In this document: positions 34,580 through 51,889 of the stretch, one piece after another
How the letters are laid out: the number at the start of each line of letters is the position of its first letter
Numbering within the stretch: position 1 is the first letter of the stretch
DNA from: Azolla caroliniana
Lineage: Eukaryota > Polypodiophyta
Length of the DNA: 64,000 bases
Assembly: GCA_043228905.1 (NCBI GenBank)
Contig: JBHGNT010000015.1
Span: forward strand, 1,116,001-1,180,000
Reading direction: 5' to 3'
The notes under the pieces: generated by a model
What the model saw: the letters and a program-made list of their open reading frames with translations, nothing else
Told to the model about the DNA's origin: nothing
Databases searched by the model: none
Translations under genes and position numbers: made by a program

Positions 34580-34810
34580 TCGTCTTTACTCTGTCAAATT
34601 TGTTTCTCCTTGATGAAGTCACATTCAAGGTTGTTCCAATGTCAACCCTTTTGGAAGCGAGATAGATAGAGGAGGTTGTCAAGCTTCTCTCATCTTTACT
34701 TGGTCAAAGTTGTTTGCTCTTGATGAAGTCACATTCAAGGTTGTTCCACTGTCAACCGTTTTGTAAGCCAGATAGATAGCACAGGTTGTCAAGCTTCTCT
34801 CATCTTTGAG
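34580..34810 (+). repeat. 110-bp tandem duplication
   Basis: 'TTGATGAAGTCACATTCAAGG' recurs at 34610 and 34720 with matching flanks through 'GATAGATAG…AGGTTGTCAAGCTTCTCTCATCTTT'. Confidence 0.9.
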
Positions 34811-36015
34811 TTACTATTTTGGTGTTAAGGAAATTATCCTTCCATACTTTGAGATATCATGAAAGATATCATGAAAGATGTTGATTCAACAACCATACTC
34901 TTAATCTCTCCTTAAGGAATGTAACTATCTCACAACAGGAATGAGAAAAAATACCTTGTTTCGATGACTTAAACTTAATACTAGAGTGAGCAAACTCGTA
35001 GGAAGGTTTAAGCCTAAGTGTGTAGAAGATGAAATTCAAAAACATTCATAAATTAGATTTATTTACCCTACGGCCATTCACACTTGTTTGGACAATTACT
35101 GCACACACATTTACATCAAGGTTCTAATGTCGATACATGTGAATCAATGTGGGGATAATAATGCATTGTGCATGGCCAATACTTGACAACATGTCATATT
35201 ACCTATTTCCTATGGTTCATAGGTTCATGACATTATCTTTATTGAAGCGATTAAATTTGATGACGTATGCTAAAGATTATAGTTCAAGTCTCTCAATCTA
35301 GTTTGAAATGATGCACACTAATGACTTGTGCGCAAATGATTACTTTACAAATTCATTGTCCACAACCCAAGGGCTTTAGGCTAGTGGAATGCTAAAAGCT
35401 TGGATTTTTATTAATATTAGAGGTTGTTATACCATCAATTCCCCTAAATATTCTCCCATTTTGCGTAAAAAGTAAAACTTTCCCTTTGATATCCTAATTC
35501 TATGATATGTGGGATGACGCTCCAAAGCTTTTACCATTTTTCTTTCAAATAATGAAAAGTTGTAGTCGGATGTGATTCCTACATTTTGGTTTTGTTATTG
35601 TGTCACTCTCTACTTTCAATGACGAAATTGGATGGCTCCCAATTCACATATGGGGAATCTACCAACAAAGCATTTAAATAAAGGGTTAATATTGGCATTT
35701 TGTGCAAACTTACAAATAAAGGCTCTTAGACCGTCCACCTCAATGAATCTATTTGTAAGGACTTCTCTAGATTTTCCCATACCATTCACTTGTAAAGACA
35801 ATTTGGCTAAGCCCAAAGAATTTTGGCTCTTACCAAGGTGGGGGATGTTCGAATTCATGTATGTGCAAGAACGTCAATTCAATTGATCCCAAAGAATCAC
35901 TTTCATCTCTCAATGGGAGGCAAACTGTCCATGGACTAATTCCAACCTTATGCACTCCTAACAATATTGCTTTACATATATAATTATCCACGAAGTGGTC
36001 TTGCATATGTTGTAT
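34811..36015. other. Intergenic, no gene seen
   Basis: AT-rich. Open frames of about 80 codons on opposite strands at 35616-35886 look like chance overlaps. Confidence 0.55.
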
Positions 36016-36365
36016 AATTATCAACGAAGAGGTCTTCTAGTACATTGTGGGGTGCTACATGCAAAGACCTTTTTGATAACTATACGACATGTTGTCTTAT
36101 AAATATCAAAGACGAGGTCTTCTAGTACATTGTGAGGTGCTACATGCAAAGACCTCTTTGATAATTATATTGTCTCAGAGACGTCTTTTAGCAAATCGTG
36201 TTTTGTTGTATGCAAAGGCATCTTGTTGCGTAGTTACCAAAGAAGTCTTTAAGTACATCGCATGGTGTTGCATGCAACGGCATCTTTGATGACTATACTC
36301 TCATATAATTATCGAAGATCAAGTCTTTTAGTACATCGTGGGTGTTACATGCAAAGGCACCAACA
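36016..36365 (+). repeat. Degenerate tandem repeat, five units of 61-85 bp
   Basis: The core 'GTCTT(C/T)TAGTACAT(T/C)GTG…GTT.CATGCAAAG.C' recurs with core starts near 36031, 36116, 36182, 36243 and 36321. Confidence 0.8.
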
Positions 36366-37099
36366 TTTTTCGCGGAAATTCAAATCATTTTAAGTCTACA
36401 AATAATTTAGTGCTACATAGCAATATGTATAAATTTAAGTGCATACATGGCAACAATTCGAGCATTGATTTTCCAACCATAACAATTTGTGGTTACGATT
36501 CGCTCAATATTATATTTAACCAAGAAACTACAGATTCAATTCCCCTTGTAATCAATGATCACAGTCGTACAACAGAGTGATCCTGATGATGAATTGTTTG
36601 GTGACACCAACCATTTAGTTTAATCAATGTAAAGTTGGAACTCTCCCTTTTTCTTTATGATTAGAAACAAAACAAAGCTGGTACAATCAATCATGGAATC
36701 ACATGCCACACTCCAGAAACAGTTGCAAATAAAATAAGAAATCAATCTGTGTATTATGAATATGATTTACATATAAGAAATTCCTTTGCACTTATCTTTC
36801 AATTTTAACTCATCCTTCAGAGATTTGGGCTCTTGCTTTAAATGCAAGAGATCAAGAGTTCAGGTCCCCCCCCCCCCCCCGAAAAAAATAAAGCCAAACA
36901 CATGAACTACATCTCAAAAATAAAAACAAGAAAATGATGCCTTGGCTAGGGTTTGGAATATGTACAAACAAAACTCGCCAGCAAAAGGAAGTTCATGAGA
37001 ACCAGATATGACATTATACATGGAGAGGAAGAATTCTCAAAGGGAATATGGTGTATATATAGATAGATAGATATAATTTCTACAAATCAGGGTGCACTT
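36366..37099. other. 3' flank of the kinase gene
   Basis: Contains a 14-base C run near 36867-36880. The segment just left of the kinase stop codon (37100) is the likely 3' UTR, with AT-rich sequence and 'ATAGATAGATAGATAT' near 37060. No certain polyadenylation signal is assigned. Confidence 0.5.
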
Positions 37100-41407
<4,308 letters not shown>

Positions 41408-44400
41408 ATTTGGCAGTCTTCTTCTTGTAGGAAGGGGTTTTCTGCTTAAATATCAAAACTACTACTTAGGACTTAACAATACAAATGCATCACTTTCTCT
41501 GCTCCATCAGACACGTTCTCCATCTCCTTGTGATCTATCTTCACAATTCAAAGCCTTTTAGCTTACCATAACATAATCATCACCATCAGTATTATCTCTG
41601 TCGATCCGATTGAGAATTGAAACTCTCATTCAATTGCATCAATGAATTTGCTTTTATGGTTTTACACTAAAGATTTGGTGGGATGCAGTCTAGATTGAAT
41701 TAGAGGAGGGTATAAATGCAAATTGCAATGACAAATGATTCTAAGACCTTTTTTGTGGTTTGGAACTTCTAACTAACTAGCTAGAAAATAACAAGATGTA
41801 ATTGAGAGATCAGAACTGATGAGCCACTAATTTAAGCCATAGCCATAGCCATGAGATTGATGAGCTACTGAATGGAAAGAAAAGAAGGAAAGAAATGGCT
41901 TCCCCTTCCTGCTTTTCTGTTCTTCTCCTTCGACTTCTGCCAAGAAAACTATGGCCAATCTCCGCCCTTCTCATTAATCAATCAGGGAAAGAAGAAGACA
42001 TAAATTGCCCATCACAATTATAGAAAGGAGGAATGAATTCAAAAACTCTTCTTTAATATTTCCTTTTACACCAAATTATAAAAAGAAAGAAAAAGACATT
42101 ATTTTTTATCATTAAATTTTTTTAATAGAAATAAAACGATAAAGAGTTGAATTTAACTTTTTTCATTTTTTAAACTCCGCAAGCATTTCATTTGCTTATA
42201 TTTTAAATGCATTCTTTTTTGTTTTGTTCTTGCTGTTTTTGATGCAAAAAGATAGTCGCAACAAAAATTTACATCAATCTCAGTTTTTCTCTGATTTTAA
42301 TTATATTCTTTTCTGTAGCCCAAATTTTCTTTTAAAATTTCATTGTTTCTTTGCATGCTCTATATCTATACATATATACATATACATTATAATCAAAATA
42401 TGAAAGAAAAACTTCTTAATCAAGAAACAATTTGCGTTTTAGCTTTTCCCTTTTGATTTTCTGCTTTTTGCTTTTTTTAAAACTGTCGCTACCTTAATGC
42501 AAAATGATGAATTCAATCCGTTCGTTTCCTTTTTTTTCTTTTTCGTTTCCTTTTTTACATTGTAATGATGTCCTAAGAAATCAAAAGCTTTTCTTTCATT
42601 TCTCTTCCTCTGTAATTTAATGAGAAACATGGAGTGTGTCGATTTAACTGATTTAGTTATATTCGGAGGGAGATTAAATAAACTAGAAAGAAGAAAATAA
42701 AAGAAGACTGATTAAAAATGGTGGTAACAAAAAGATTTGGTAACCGTTGGATTTAGCTGCCTCCAAATCTCATCATTTCAATGGAGAAACTACACTCAAC
42801 AATGAATGATCATTTGATATATGATTACACATATAGGTAGCTGCTTTGAATCATGATTAGAGCCTAATTAAACATAGACTAGTCTTAATCAAATCTGGAT
42901 TAGTCCCTAACCACGAGCCTCGGATTAGGCCTTAATATGTTGGATTATCCCTCACGGAACGGCTTTTACTACATTGATGAGAGACCATTCTCGCCTTCGG
43001 ATGCGTGTGAAACACATGCATGATGGTTTTTACGAAGTCCCGGGGGCTTTATTTTAAGAGAAGATTGTGAAAAAGAAGAAGAAGAATTACAATTGATGAT
43101 GTGCCAAACTACATTACATTGATTATTAGTTAAAAAAAGGTATTGGAAGTTGGGATGGATGATGTATGGGAGACAAGGGAAGTTCTTTGTTAAAAGTAGC
43201 GAATGCAAACTTGGTAAATGTGACTTATTGACCCCCCTTGTCCCTAGGGAAAAAAGTTTCGCCTGATCATAAAGCAAAGGTTAACCACCTCATATTTCAC
43301 CTTAGACTTTAGAAATAAGGTATCTTCTCTAGGTATGCCATCAATTGGCTAATGGCCTCCTTGGGATACAATAATGGCTTATCAAACACCGAATGGATTC
43401 AAAGAGAGGACGTGATGTAAAAGTGACAAACCAAATTATGGCTCGTGAGGATAAGTTGTAGAAAATTAGATATGCAATGTTATAGTATATGATCCATGAG
43501 AGTTAACCTCTAAAATTCATTGCATCTTGAGAAAGAATGGTTGACAATTAGGGCATGCTCTCTTGGTCCTCATAACCAATGTCATCTATTATTAGATTGT
43601 GCACGAAATTGTAATATAAATGAAATAATCACGGTGCAGGGATATGTGAAGCCATAGTATTCTTACCAAATATGTAAATGAAGCAATTGATATATATATA
43701 TATATAGAGAGAGAGAGATGTTAAACCAATACTCTCTTGCATGTACACAATGTGTGATTGCACCAATGGTGAGTTGTTGACAAAACAAAATGCGCATGAT
43801 AGTTGCAAAAACAAAAGATAGGAGATGGGAGGTGAGAGAAAATGATAGATGAGATCCATGGTATTTAAATGAGTGATAACTCTTAATAGATTAACTTATG
43901 AAAACAACACATGCACAACTTGAAGGAAATTGTAAAACTGGTGGAGTCGAACTCGTTAGTTTATCTTGTTTTAGGGACGGGAAAGGTAGGAAGGGCACTC
44001 TAAAATCCAATGTCACATGATAATAAAAACATGGCTTAACCACTAAGGTTCTACCTTGAACAAATTCTAAATTTGCTTCCATCATGAACATGACATTTGC
44101 CCAACCCTCAAATCCACATCTTCAATGATGCACGACACAAGCATTCCCAAAAGTAACGTGCATGGATTGTTTGTGGAATATAATTTCACACCCAAAGTCT
44201 TTTCTATAATGCTCAAAGTCAATGCATTATCATGTAATGTCTTGTTTTTATCTTTGAGTTTGAGGATTCCCCTTCATGTGGATGGTATTTTACATGTCAT
44301 GGTGCACCCACTACCGCAACGAATTGTGTAAAGAAGTGATTGCAATATACTCCTTGTAGCTATCATATACAAACTCCCTGAACAACATACAATTTGCCAT

Positions 44401-46374
44401 CATATTACCAATGCATTGAGATGCGCATACCGATGTAAAAGAAAAGCAAAAGTAGAAAGAGTTTAATTGCGTGCTTTTAAAATTGCTTTACAGGAATCAA
44501 AATCTAAGTAAAAGAGAAATGAAATTATCGCGATGAGCTTACATCCCAATTGTACACTCCTTGCACTTGAAAGGCATAAGAAAGTCATGTTGTGGTTGGT
44601 GGCGCATACGGAAATATAAAACTTTCATTGTTGGTAGTTAGTTGTATTCTTGTTCTCGATAAAATAAGATAGGAAGTGATTCAAAAATCACGGAAGCAAG
44701 TCTCATGTCAATTGCATGTAATTGTCTGTTTATAGTAGATTATGCAATGACCAACATGTCAAAGATATAACTATCACGTGTAGGAGAATATATTATGACA
44801 CATGACACAAAATCATGAACTTCCAAGGCCTTGAGTCAAACAATACTCTTCAAGAAAGCAAACACACACACGCATGCATGCACGCACACACATATACATA
44901 GATGTTTCATGCATTTACAAAAATAATAATGGTCGATTACGACATTGTCATGAAATCCTTTGGAAGTTCGTAGTAAAAATACAAGCTAGGAAAGAAAGGA
45001 GGTCTGCAATACTCTATGTTTCCAACGTTGTCCACAACTTTGATAAAATCCATAGGCGAAAAGACGATAAAAAAAGGTGGGACAAATGAAAGAAGATAAA
45101 AAAAAAGTGGGACAAATGACCGATTCGCCTTTAAATATAAAAAAGTGATGCTAACTAATATTTGGATCAATGTTCTACCAAAGTCAATGCTAAAAAACGA
45201 AAAAATATTACTTGTAGCATTTCACGCTTTCCTCGTTGAGCATATAATTACGAGAGCACGTGTTTGAATTTACCACTATTAGTAGTATATTGTGGCATTT
45301 GCTGAGGTGTAACCATCTTATGAGGCCGTGTCTTTTAAATGATTTTTTTTAAGGAAATGATAAGATTTGTGTAGATTATATAGCATCTTATTCAATTGGA
45401 TTTACATAACTTGCAGTTAAATGAATACAAGTTTGTGCATTGATTGTGCATTATTATCATCAACGCACAACTTGAGATAATAACGACATTAAACATACTC
45501 ATAGAGCTAGAGAAACGGAGAGGGATAGGACCCGAAGGCAATGGGTACACCAAGTCCAACTTTCCTCCATAACATTACATTTCCGCAAACTATCAATTTC
45601 AAATGTATTCAAGACACAAGGATCCCTATTGACCTTGAAACCGCATAAACTTGTAATATAATTAAGACTATATATCTTATGAGACTATTATTTCTTCTTG
45701 ATTAGTGCAACAATAATAAATTATACACTACATTGTAAGCCACAAAAAAATGGGATATAGATACATCCAGATCCAAACCTAAAGTGGATCCTTTAATGTG
45801 CACCGTGGTGTGGGATAGTGATATATCGCCGAGTCTCAAAATCATAAGCTTTTAAATATGATGAAAACTAGGTATCCTTCAATATTGCTATATTAAATAT
45901 ATATATCAACAAGTGACAAAAAGGTATAAAGAGTACTTGTAATAGAGTTAAGCTTGAATATAACACACTAAAGAGGAGCCACAAGTTGAACATCAAGTAA
46001 CGTAATATATTCCTCCATTGATGTTACCGACATCATGTTGGAGCTTAGCATTTCTTTTCAAATTTCCATGCTCCCTAACTAATAAACAATACGTCGTGGT
46101 TATGCTTTGATCACACGTCAAGTAATATTGCATGTACCTTGATCTTGATAGCACATCATTCAAATATATTTAAAACCTTAAACTACCCTATTTTGCTCCG
46201 GATCAAATAGTTGCCAAATATCGATGCCATTTCTTCTCATCGCCGATGAATTGTCCAAAAATATATACAATGAACATTACTTTGACTACATGAGGTAATA
46301 TTTGTAAAGAGCTAATAGATTTAGTTATATACAACCAACTAGATTAAATAAGATTTGTGTTATGTATGTGCGTG
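41408..46374. other. Kinase promoter side and intergenic DNA, no gene seen
   Basis: Sequence just right of 41407 is the presumed 5' UTR and promoter of the kinase gene. Farther right is AT-rich DNA with many T and A runs (about 42050-42600) and short repeats. No exon-like segment is recognised. Confidence 0.55.
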
Positions 46375-46525
46375 TGCGTGTGAGAATAGAATAGATGTTT
46401 TATAACCCATGAGGAGACCGATTTCGACCTATGGGACCATATAAATATATCATCTTGCATATGGCTCCTTCCTAAGAAGGGGGATTACTACTCTTTAGAA
46501 AAAACTCTCTATGTGAAAAGAATGA
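46375..46525 (+). repeat. Dispersed repeat, partner at 15005-15160
   Basis: Shares 'AGAATAGAATAGAT', 'CCATGAGGAG', 'GACCTATGG', 'TGGCTCCTTC' and 'GGGGATTACTACTCT' or close variants in the same order as the 15-kb copy. Confidence 0.6.
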
Positions 46526-47115
46526 ATGTGTGTGCGAGAGAAAGAGATTGTATTATCATTTTCGGAGGTCACATATGACCTATGAGTTCAAAGATGTTAC
46601 ATTTTCAAGTAATAAATGTGAAAGTGAGCAACAATTCTCGATTTTCAAGAACTTTACTAATTAATGTTGCAATCGAGAGTGCACATTGTGATTGTGAGAG
46701 GAATTTGTGCAAGGATTGGGTTTGGTTTAAGTTATGCAAAAAGCATAGTCAAATGTGGTTAAACACAAAGCATTATATCAAAGTGTGATACTCAAACTCC
46801 CAAACTTGTTTCGGGCAAAGTGTGAATAATTGACTACTCTCATCACTTGTGCCCCAACTCCTTGTCTTACATCGCATTGTGTGTGAGCTATGTCGTTGGG
46901 AAGCAATGGATCGGATGGCCGACAACTTTACTAATCAAACATGTATCACTATTTGTGGTTTCCCTGTTTGACAAAGAATATGGTTTTCTAATTAGGTGCA
47001 ACCATAAAATGAACCATACGTACCATACGTGCACTCACATTCGAGAATGATTCAATCAAACGTGTATGCTAAATCATCTCAAAGTTGGAAAAAATAATAC
47101 ATATGCACCGTACTT

Positions 47116-47485
47116 ATGCATATGCATAAGACTAATTCACATACATAAATAAGTTAGATTGGGTTTAACATTGAGAAAATTTATTGTGATTTGTACTACA
47201 TATACACAAGATTAACTCACATACATAAGTAAATCAGATTGGATGTATCACAGAGAAAATTGATTGCGATTTTTAATGCATATGCACAAGATTAATTCAA
47301 ATACATTAATAAACTAGATTAGGTGTATCAATGAGAAAACTGATGTGATTTTTACTGCATATGCACATTGCAAACGATTAACTCACATACATAAATAAAT
47401 CATATTGGGTGTATCACTAAGAAAATTGATTGTGATTTCTATTGCATATGCACAAAGATTAATTCACATATACAAATAAATCAAA
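47116..47485 (+). repeat. ~82-bp tandem repeat, five units
   Basis: 'GCATATGCACAAGATTAA.TCACATACATAAATAA' or close variants begin near 47117, 47198, 47279, 47357 and 47444 (steps 81, 81, 78, 87). Each is followed by 'GTATCA..GAGAAAATTGAT'. Confidence 0.85.
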
Positions 47486-48049
47486 ATGTTTACGTTTATC
47501 TAGTGAATACCTTATTCTCAAGTATGGTTTTGGAACCTCTTGTGACCAATGATTTGGATCATTAGGTTGAAGAGAAAACCAGAAACATGATACAACGCGT
47601 GTTCTCAACATTGTGTTAATAACATCGAGGGAGATAACACGGTTGTTAAATGCAGATAACAGACCAATCGTTGAATCATTGGATTGAATGCCATTTTGTG
47701 AGCATAATGACGTCGATAGATTCATGGACTGGTGATGCCTATGATTAGAAGCAACATTATTGGAGGTATAATCTTGTTGTGAAATTAATCTAGCCTTGCC
47801 GCTCCGGATAATTAAATCAAATTGTAATAGGCTATTGTCATAAGCGTTATAAGGGTTTTTGATAGCGTTTTTTACCTTGATGTTCCCTTCATCATCACAT
47901 AAAGCCTTGATATGATCTAATGCATGCCATTGTTGAAGCTTTGCATCTCTTATGTTAAAACTAAATGGTAGAGCATGAATTATTGCGGAGGCTTTGGAAT
48001 GGCCTCCTTGGAGAACATTGAAGCGTTTACAATCGGTGAAACGACACAC
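47459..48049 (-). CDS. Unrecognised 196-codon open frame
   Basis: An uninterrupted frame with mixed, protein-like composition (…KCRxF-like start VCRFTDCKRFNVLQGGHSK; …WHALDHIKALCDDEGN; ending in DLFVYVN). I recognise no domain. It lies directly beyond the 3' side of RTE-type LINE debris in the same orientation, so it may be an exon or pseudogene fragment picked up next to the LINE, or a chance frame. The leftmost end overlaps the tandem repeat ending at 47485, which argues against the C-terminal residues being functional. Confidence 0.3.
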   Translation of the reverse strand: MCRFTDCKRFNVLQGGHSKASAIIHALPFSFNIRDAKLQQWHALDHIKALCDDEGNIKVKNAIKNPYNAYDNSLLQFDLIIRSGKARLISQQDYTSNNVASNHRHHQSMNLSTSLCSQNGIQSNDSTIGLLSAFNNRVISLDVINTMLRTRVVSCFWFSLQPNDPNHWSQEVPKPYLRIRYSLDKRKHFDLFVYVN

Positions 48050-48099
48050 TCTTGAAAAAAATTACAAAAAAGGGAAAAAAAGGAACACATTTTTCCCTT

Positions 48100-49135
48100 T
48101 CCAAATGTTTTAAGAATCTAACACTTAGTTTCTCCACTATTGCATGTGTTCTCAAATGCATAATATGCTCTCTTTCTTGCCTTTACGTAAAAGGTAGCAC
48201 ATTCATTCCATCTCTAATTTGATGGAACCTCAAGGCCAATGTATTCAAAGCTTTCCACAATTTCAAGTAGCTCATTATTGTATATAATACATAGTTTTTC
48301 CCTTGGTTCTTCACTAATATAATCCTTGTTTTAGAGTTGTTGACACTTTAATATGTATGCAAAAATCTTCCAATGCTTAATGCCCTTATAAGCTTTTGCA
48401 CATCTCTTAAATTATTTGCGAAAAGCACCACATCGTTCACATACAACAAAAACATGATGACTACATTTGTAATAATAACTTTTTCAACGCTTTCTTTCTT
48501 TATAAACTTGGCAACCATTTGTTCTAGTTAATCAATGCATAAACCAAATATAATTGGTTAGAATGGGCATCCTTGCTTAACACGAATAGTTCCACCAATA
48601 GTGATATTGAATGTTTTTGAAAATGTATCACCCATACACACACAACATATAACATTTTTATATATTTGGGAAATTGATAGCATATATTCACTTGACACTC
48701 CAAGTTCCTCCATTCGCCTCGAAAGATGTTTATGAGGTACCACATCAAAAGCTTTCTTAAAGTCTACGAAGCAAAAATCTAAACCCTTCCTTTTCAAGCG
48801 ACTTTTCTCCATTAATACTTGAAGGGTGACAAAGTGATTAATGGTGCTATGGTGTTACCGAAAGGCAACTTGTCCATAAGCTCTCTCACCATTTTTTTTA
48901 GCCCATGCACTTACATTCGATTCCATCATACATCCAAATAATTTTGCCATGAGCAAGTTGACCATGATGGTTCGATAATTGTATAAATTATTTACATCTC
49001 CACCTTTACGCAAACATTTGATCCAATTTGTACTCCAATAATCGGGCATGCCATGTTGCAATACATGATTAAACATCTCACTTATCCATGCATGTGCTTC
49101 CTTTCCCATCCATTTGAGCATTTCAACCTTTCTCT
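48100..49135 (-). pseudogene. RTE-type non-LTR reverse transcriptase relic
   Basis: Read on the minus strand: an N-terminal RT segment with AWISEMFNHVLQHGMPDYW and NLYNYRTIMVNLLMAKLF, then FCFVDFKKAFDVVPH and IRVKQGCPF. A degenerate palm/thumb follows, ending in WNECATFYVKARKRAYYAFEN. The VDFKKAFD…VKQGCP order with a WN.CA.…KARKA tail resembles plant RTE-like LINEs and differs from the L1-type element at 27.8-31.6 kb. Several stops and frameshifts are present. It is truncated on both sides. Confidence 0.8.
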
Positions 49136-49254
49136 TGTCTTTTGAGAGACCAATTTCTTACATCCTACACATACATCTTTAATCGTAAAGAGGGGAGACA
49201 TGTGAATGAGAACCATAACATATCATCTTTATGGCAATTGTTAGCTTGACATAT

Positions 49255-49440
49255 AAATTCTTATAATGCATAGGTAAGTCCTTTAGAGTTAAGTTACCAT
49301 ACTCTCAATTGTTAGCTCATATAAATTCTTACAATACATAGAAAAGCCCATTAGGGTTAAGTTACAATAACTCTCAATTGTTAGCTCATATAAACAAGTC
49401 CGTTTGAGTTAAGTCACAATAACTCTCAACACGTTTTCCC
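49255..49440 (+). repeat. Short tandem repeat, three units of ~60-75 bp
   Basis: 'AGTTAAGTTAC(A)ATA.ACTCTCAATTGTTAGCTCATATAAA' or variants recur near 49288, 49353 and 49407. A related sequence appears at about 54060-54125. Confidence 0.7.
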
Positions 49441-49890
49441 TTTAGATTCCCCCAAAATTTAGCATAAATCAATTTCACCCCAAATATCCTATCATCTTTT
49501 ATCTACCATGTCACACGTCCCACAATCAAATTGTCGATTGGCATACTCACTTTATCAATTTTTCTCTTAAGCATTGCCAACCCCAAGTCATTTTCTCACA
49601 TGTCTTCGTGAGCTCTCTCTAGGTTCTCGTCTCTATTCCAAGCTTCACACTAGTCTTAATGAGTCGTCTCCTAACTCCTTGTCTTTGTTTGAGTTCTAGC
49701 TTAGCAATTAATCAAGTTTCAACTTTCCACCCATCAATTCTCCTCCATTTTTACTCTTACAATAGCTCTGATTTCCACACGCCCTTACAATCGATGATTG
49801 TACTCTATTAGAGCTACTTCAAACCACATCTTCCTTGTAGAATTCCCAACTCGATGAGTTTACCACCTTAGTTCTTGCTAAAAAACCAAG

Positions 49891-50112
49891 ATGAGCTCCC
49901 AAAAGTATGGCGGTCCACCACTCGCAGGATGTAGATATATCCCTCCCCAAATGCAAGCATGGATTTTGGTCATGATCACATTCCTTATTAATGGTGGCCT
50001 TTTACCAATAATTGCTTCACAATGCATGCTTGCATATGGCTCCCCTGTCTTTGTTACACTAGCCTTTCTGGAGCTCATCTTGTTACGGATTTTTCTACTA
50101 AGGCCGAGTTGA
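49891..50112 (+). CDS. Small hydrophobic ORF, 73 codons, unrecognised
   Basis: ATG at 49891, frame to 50112. After a polar N-terminus (MSSQKYGGPPLAGCRYIPP) it has two hydrophobic stretches (about residues 24-45 and 48-68) ending in a basic tail (LLRPS), which would suit a two-span membrane peptide. The start context AAGATGAGCTCCCAAAA is repeated at 50139 and occurs inverted near 50070, so the ORF sits inside a small repeat structure. Coding status is uncertain. Confidence 0.3.
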   Translation: MSSQKYGGPPLAGCRYIPPQMQAWILVMITFLINGGLLPIIASQCMLAYGSPVFVTLAFLELILLRIFLLRPS

Positions 50113-50299
50113 AGTTTCAGTCTAAAAAATCCGCAACAAGATGAGCTCCCAAAAAAGAACAGTGTAACAATCCATATATTTGAGGTTTGATGGAAGTGAA
50201 AAAAACCATGTATCTAAAAGAGCATATATCATACCAAGATTCCAAAGTATGGTTGGTCTTGTTCAACTATTGGTAGCGTAGTGCCGCCCATTATCTACA

Positions 50300-50495
50300 A
50301 ATTATGCAAATTGTGCTTTTCTCTTCCATTGGTATCTGCCCTAATCAATGCAATACACTTCACATTAACTACAGTTTGTGCAATTTGTGTTTTTCTCTTT
50401 CATTTGTATCTGCCCTAATCAATGCAATACACTTGTTTGTGCAATTTGTGCTTTTCTCTTCCATTTGTATCTGCCCTAATCAATGCAATACACTT
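50300..50495 (+). repeat. Tandem repeat, three units of ~61-73 bp
   Basis: 'TGTGCTTTTCTCTTCCATT.GTATCTGCCC' followed by TAATCAATGCAATACACTT occurs three times, with starts near 50305, 50378 and 50439. Confidence 0.9.
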
Positions 50496-50499
50496 CCGA

Positions 50500-51889
50500 G
50501 GTACCATTATGAGGTGGTTCACATTACCATGGACATCAATCACAATGACCATCATCGCCATTTTCACCTTCATTCACATGCCTGGGAGAATACTTATATA
50601 ATAATACACCCAATGCAATCATGTATGACTCTCAAATAAGACTTGTGTTTACCTGTCATGAAGCCTCAGCATTTGTCAAGAGCAAATGAACTATGATATC
50701 TCATCCATCTATCTGAAATGTATGTACACAGCATTGGCAAAGGCATACAGAGGAAACCATTAGTTGATCCAAATCATAAATTCAACAAACCTCCACATAA
50801 TGCATCAATAAACAATGTTGGAATGATACGAGCATATCTGCGGAACACAAGATTTTGTGATATCCGCACGATTGTCCTTGTGCTTCTGCCGAACGAAATG
50901 CATAAACCAATCATTCATTCTATACCTTCAACTGTGTGTGCAAATCTAAACTGAGATCACATTTAGGGTCGGATACCTGCACAAAATCCATGTATCCATA
51001 CATTAATACAGATGATCACTTTGATTGCCAAAATTTCCACAATCAATCATATTTCACATTCCTTATTTCGACTCCAAATGGTTTCACTCTTCCAGTGCCA
51101 CCACTTTCCAGCTTACATGAACAGTAAAAAAAATACCAGAGATAGTAAACAAGATCACACATAACAGAGATAAGTAAATCGAAGCATTGCTAAAGGTAAT
51201 GACTAAAGAAATAGAAATTTATGAACCGTGGTGCATGCAGATCTTTTTACGCACGATTTCCTCTTTCCATTATCTTTACTGCAATTTATGCTGATGTTCA
51301 TCTTGGACTCGACATTTTCCACTTAAATCCTCTCATCAACAATTTCAGCAGCACAAGCACTCACTAGATTGTATGGAGGTGGTTGCATATGCATGAAACT
51401 TACTACTTGCTAAGACCTCATCATCATTGGATCCGCATTCATTTGCTATCCAACTCTGGCATACACATGAGAGTAGGAAATGAATGGAAAAGCCGTAGCT
51501 GAACCGCATGAACAAGAATCCCTACCTTCTGAAGGGAAGAATGTACACTGTGTTCACCTTCAAGGTAAAAATAAATAAAAACATGATTTCCAAGTGTTTC
51601 TGGAATAGGTTCAATGAGTTCAGATGGTTGGCTCAATGATAAATTGCCTCATATGTTGCTGCTTGATGGGAATAGCCATTGCTCAGTTTTCTTATGCAGG
51701 TCTCCGGGGTAATCGATAAACTCCATCAGGGACTAACCCTAGAAATGCAGAGACAACAACATTTAAACCATGAGCCATAAACACTGAACATACCTGCACT
51801 TTGCTTCATGCATAGACCATTCCATCCTAGCCATTACCTTCAATTGCGAAAACCTGACTCTTAAGATCTATCCATTAAAAACGAATTTG
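50500..51889. other. Intergenic, no gene seen
   Basis: AT-rich, short frames only. The 65-80 codon frames near 50718-51127 and 51439-51636 carry no recognised motif. Confidence 0.5.
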
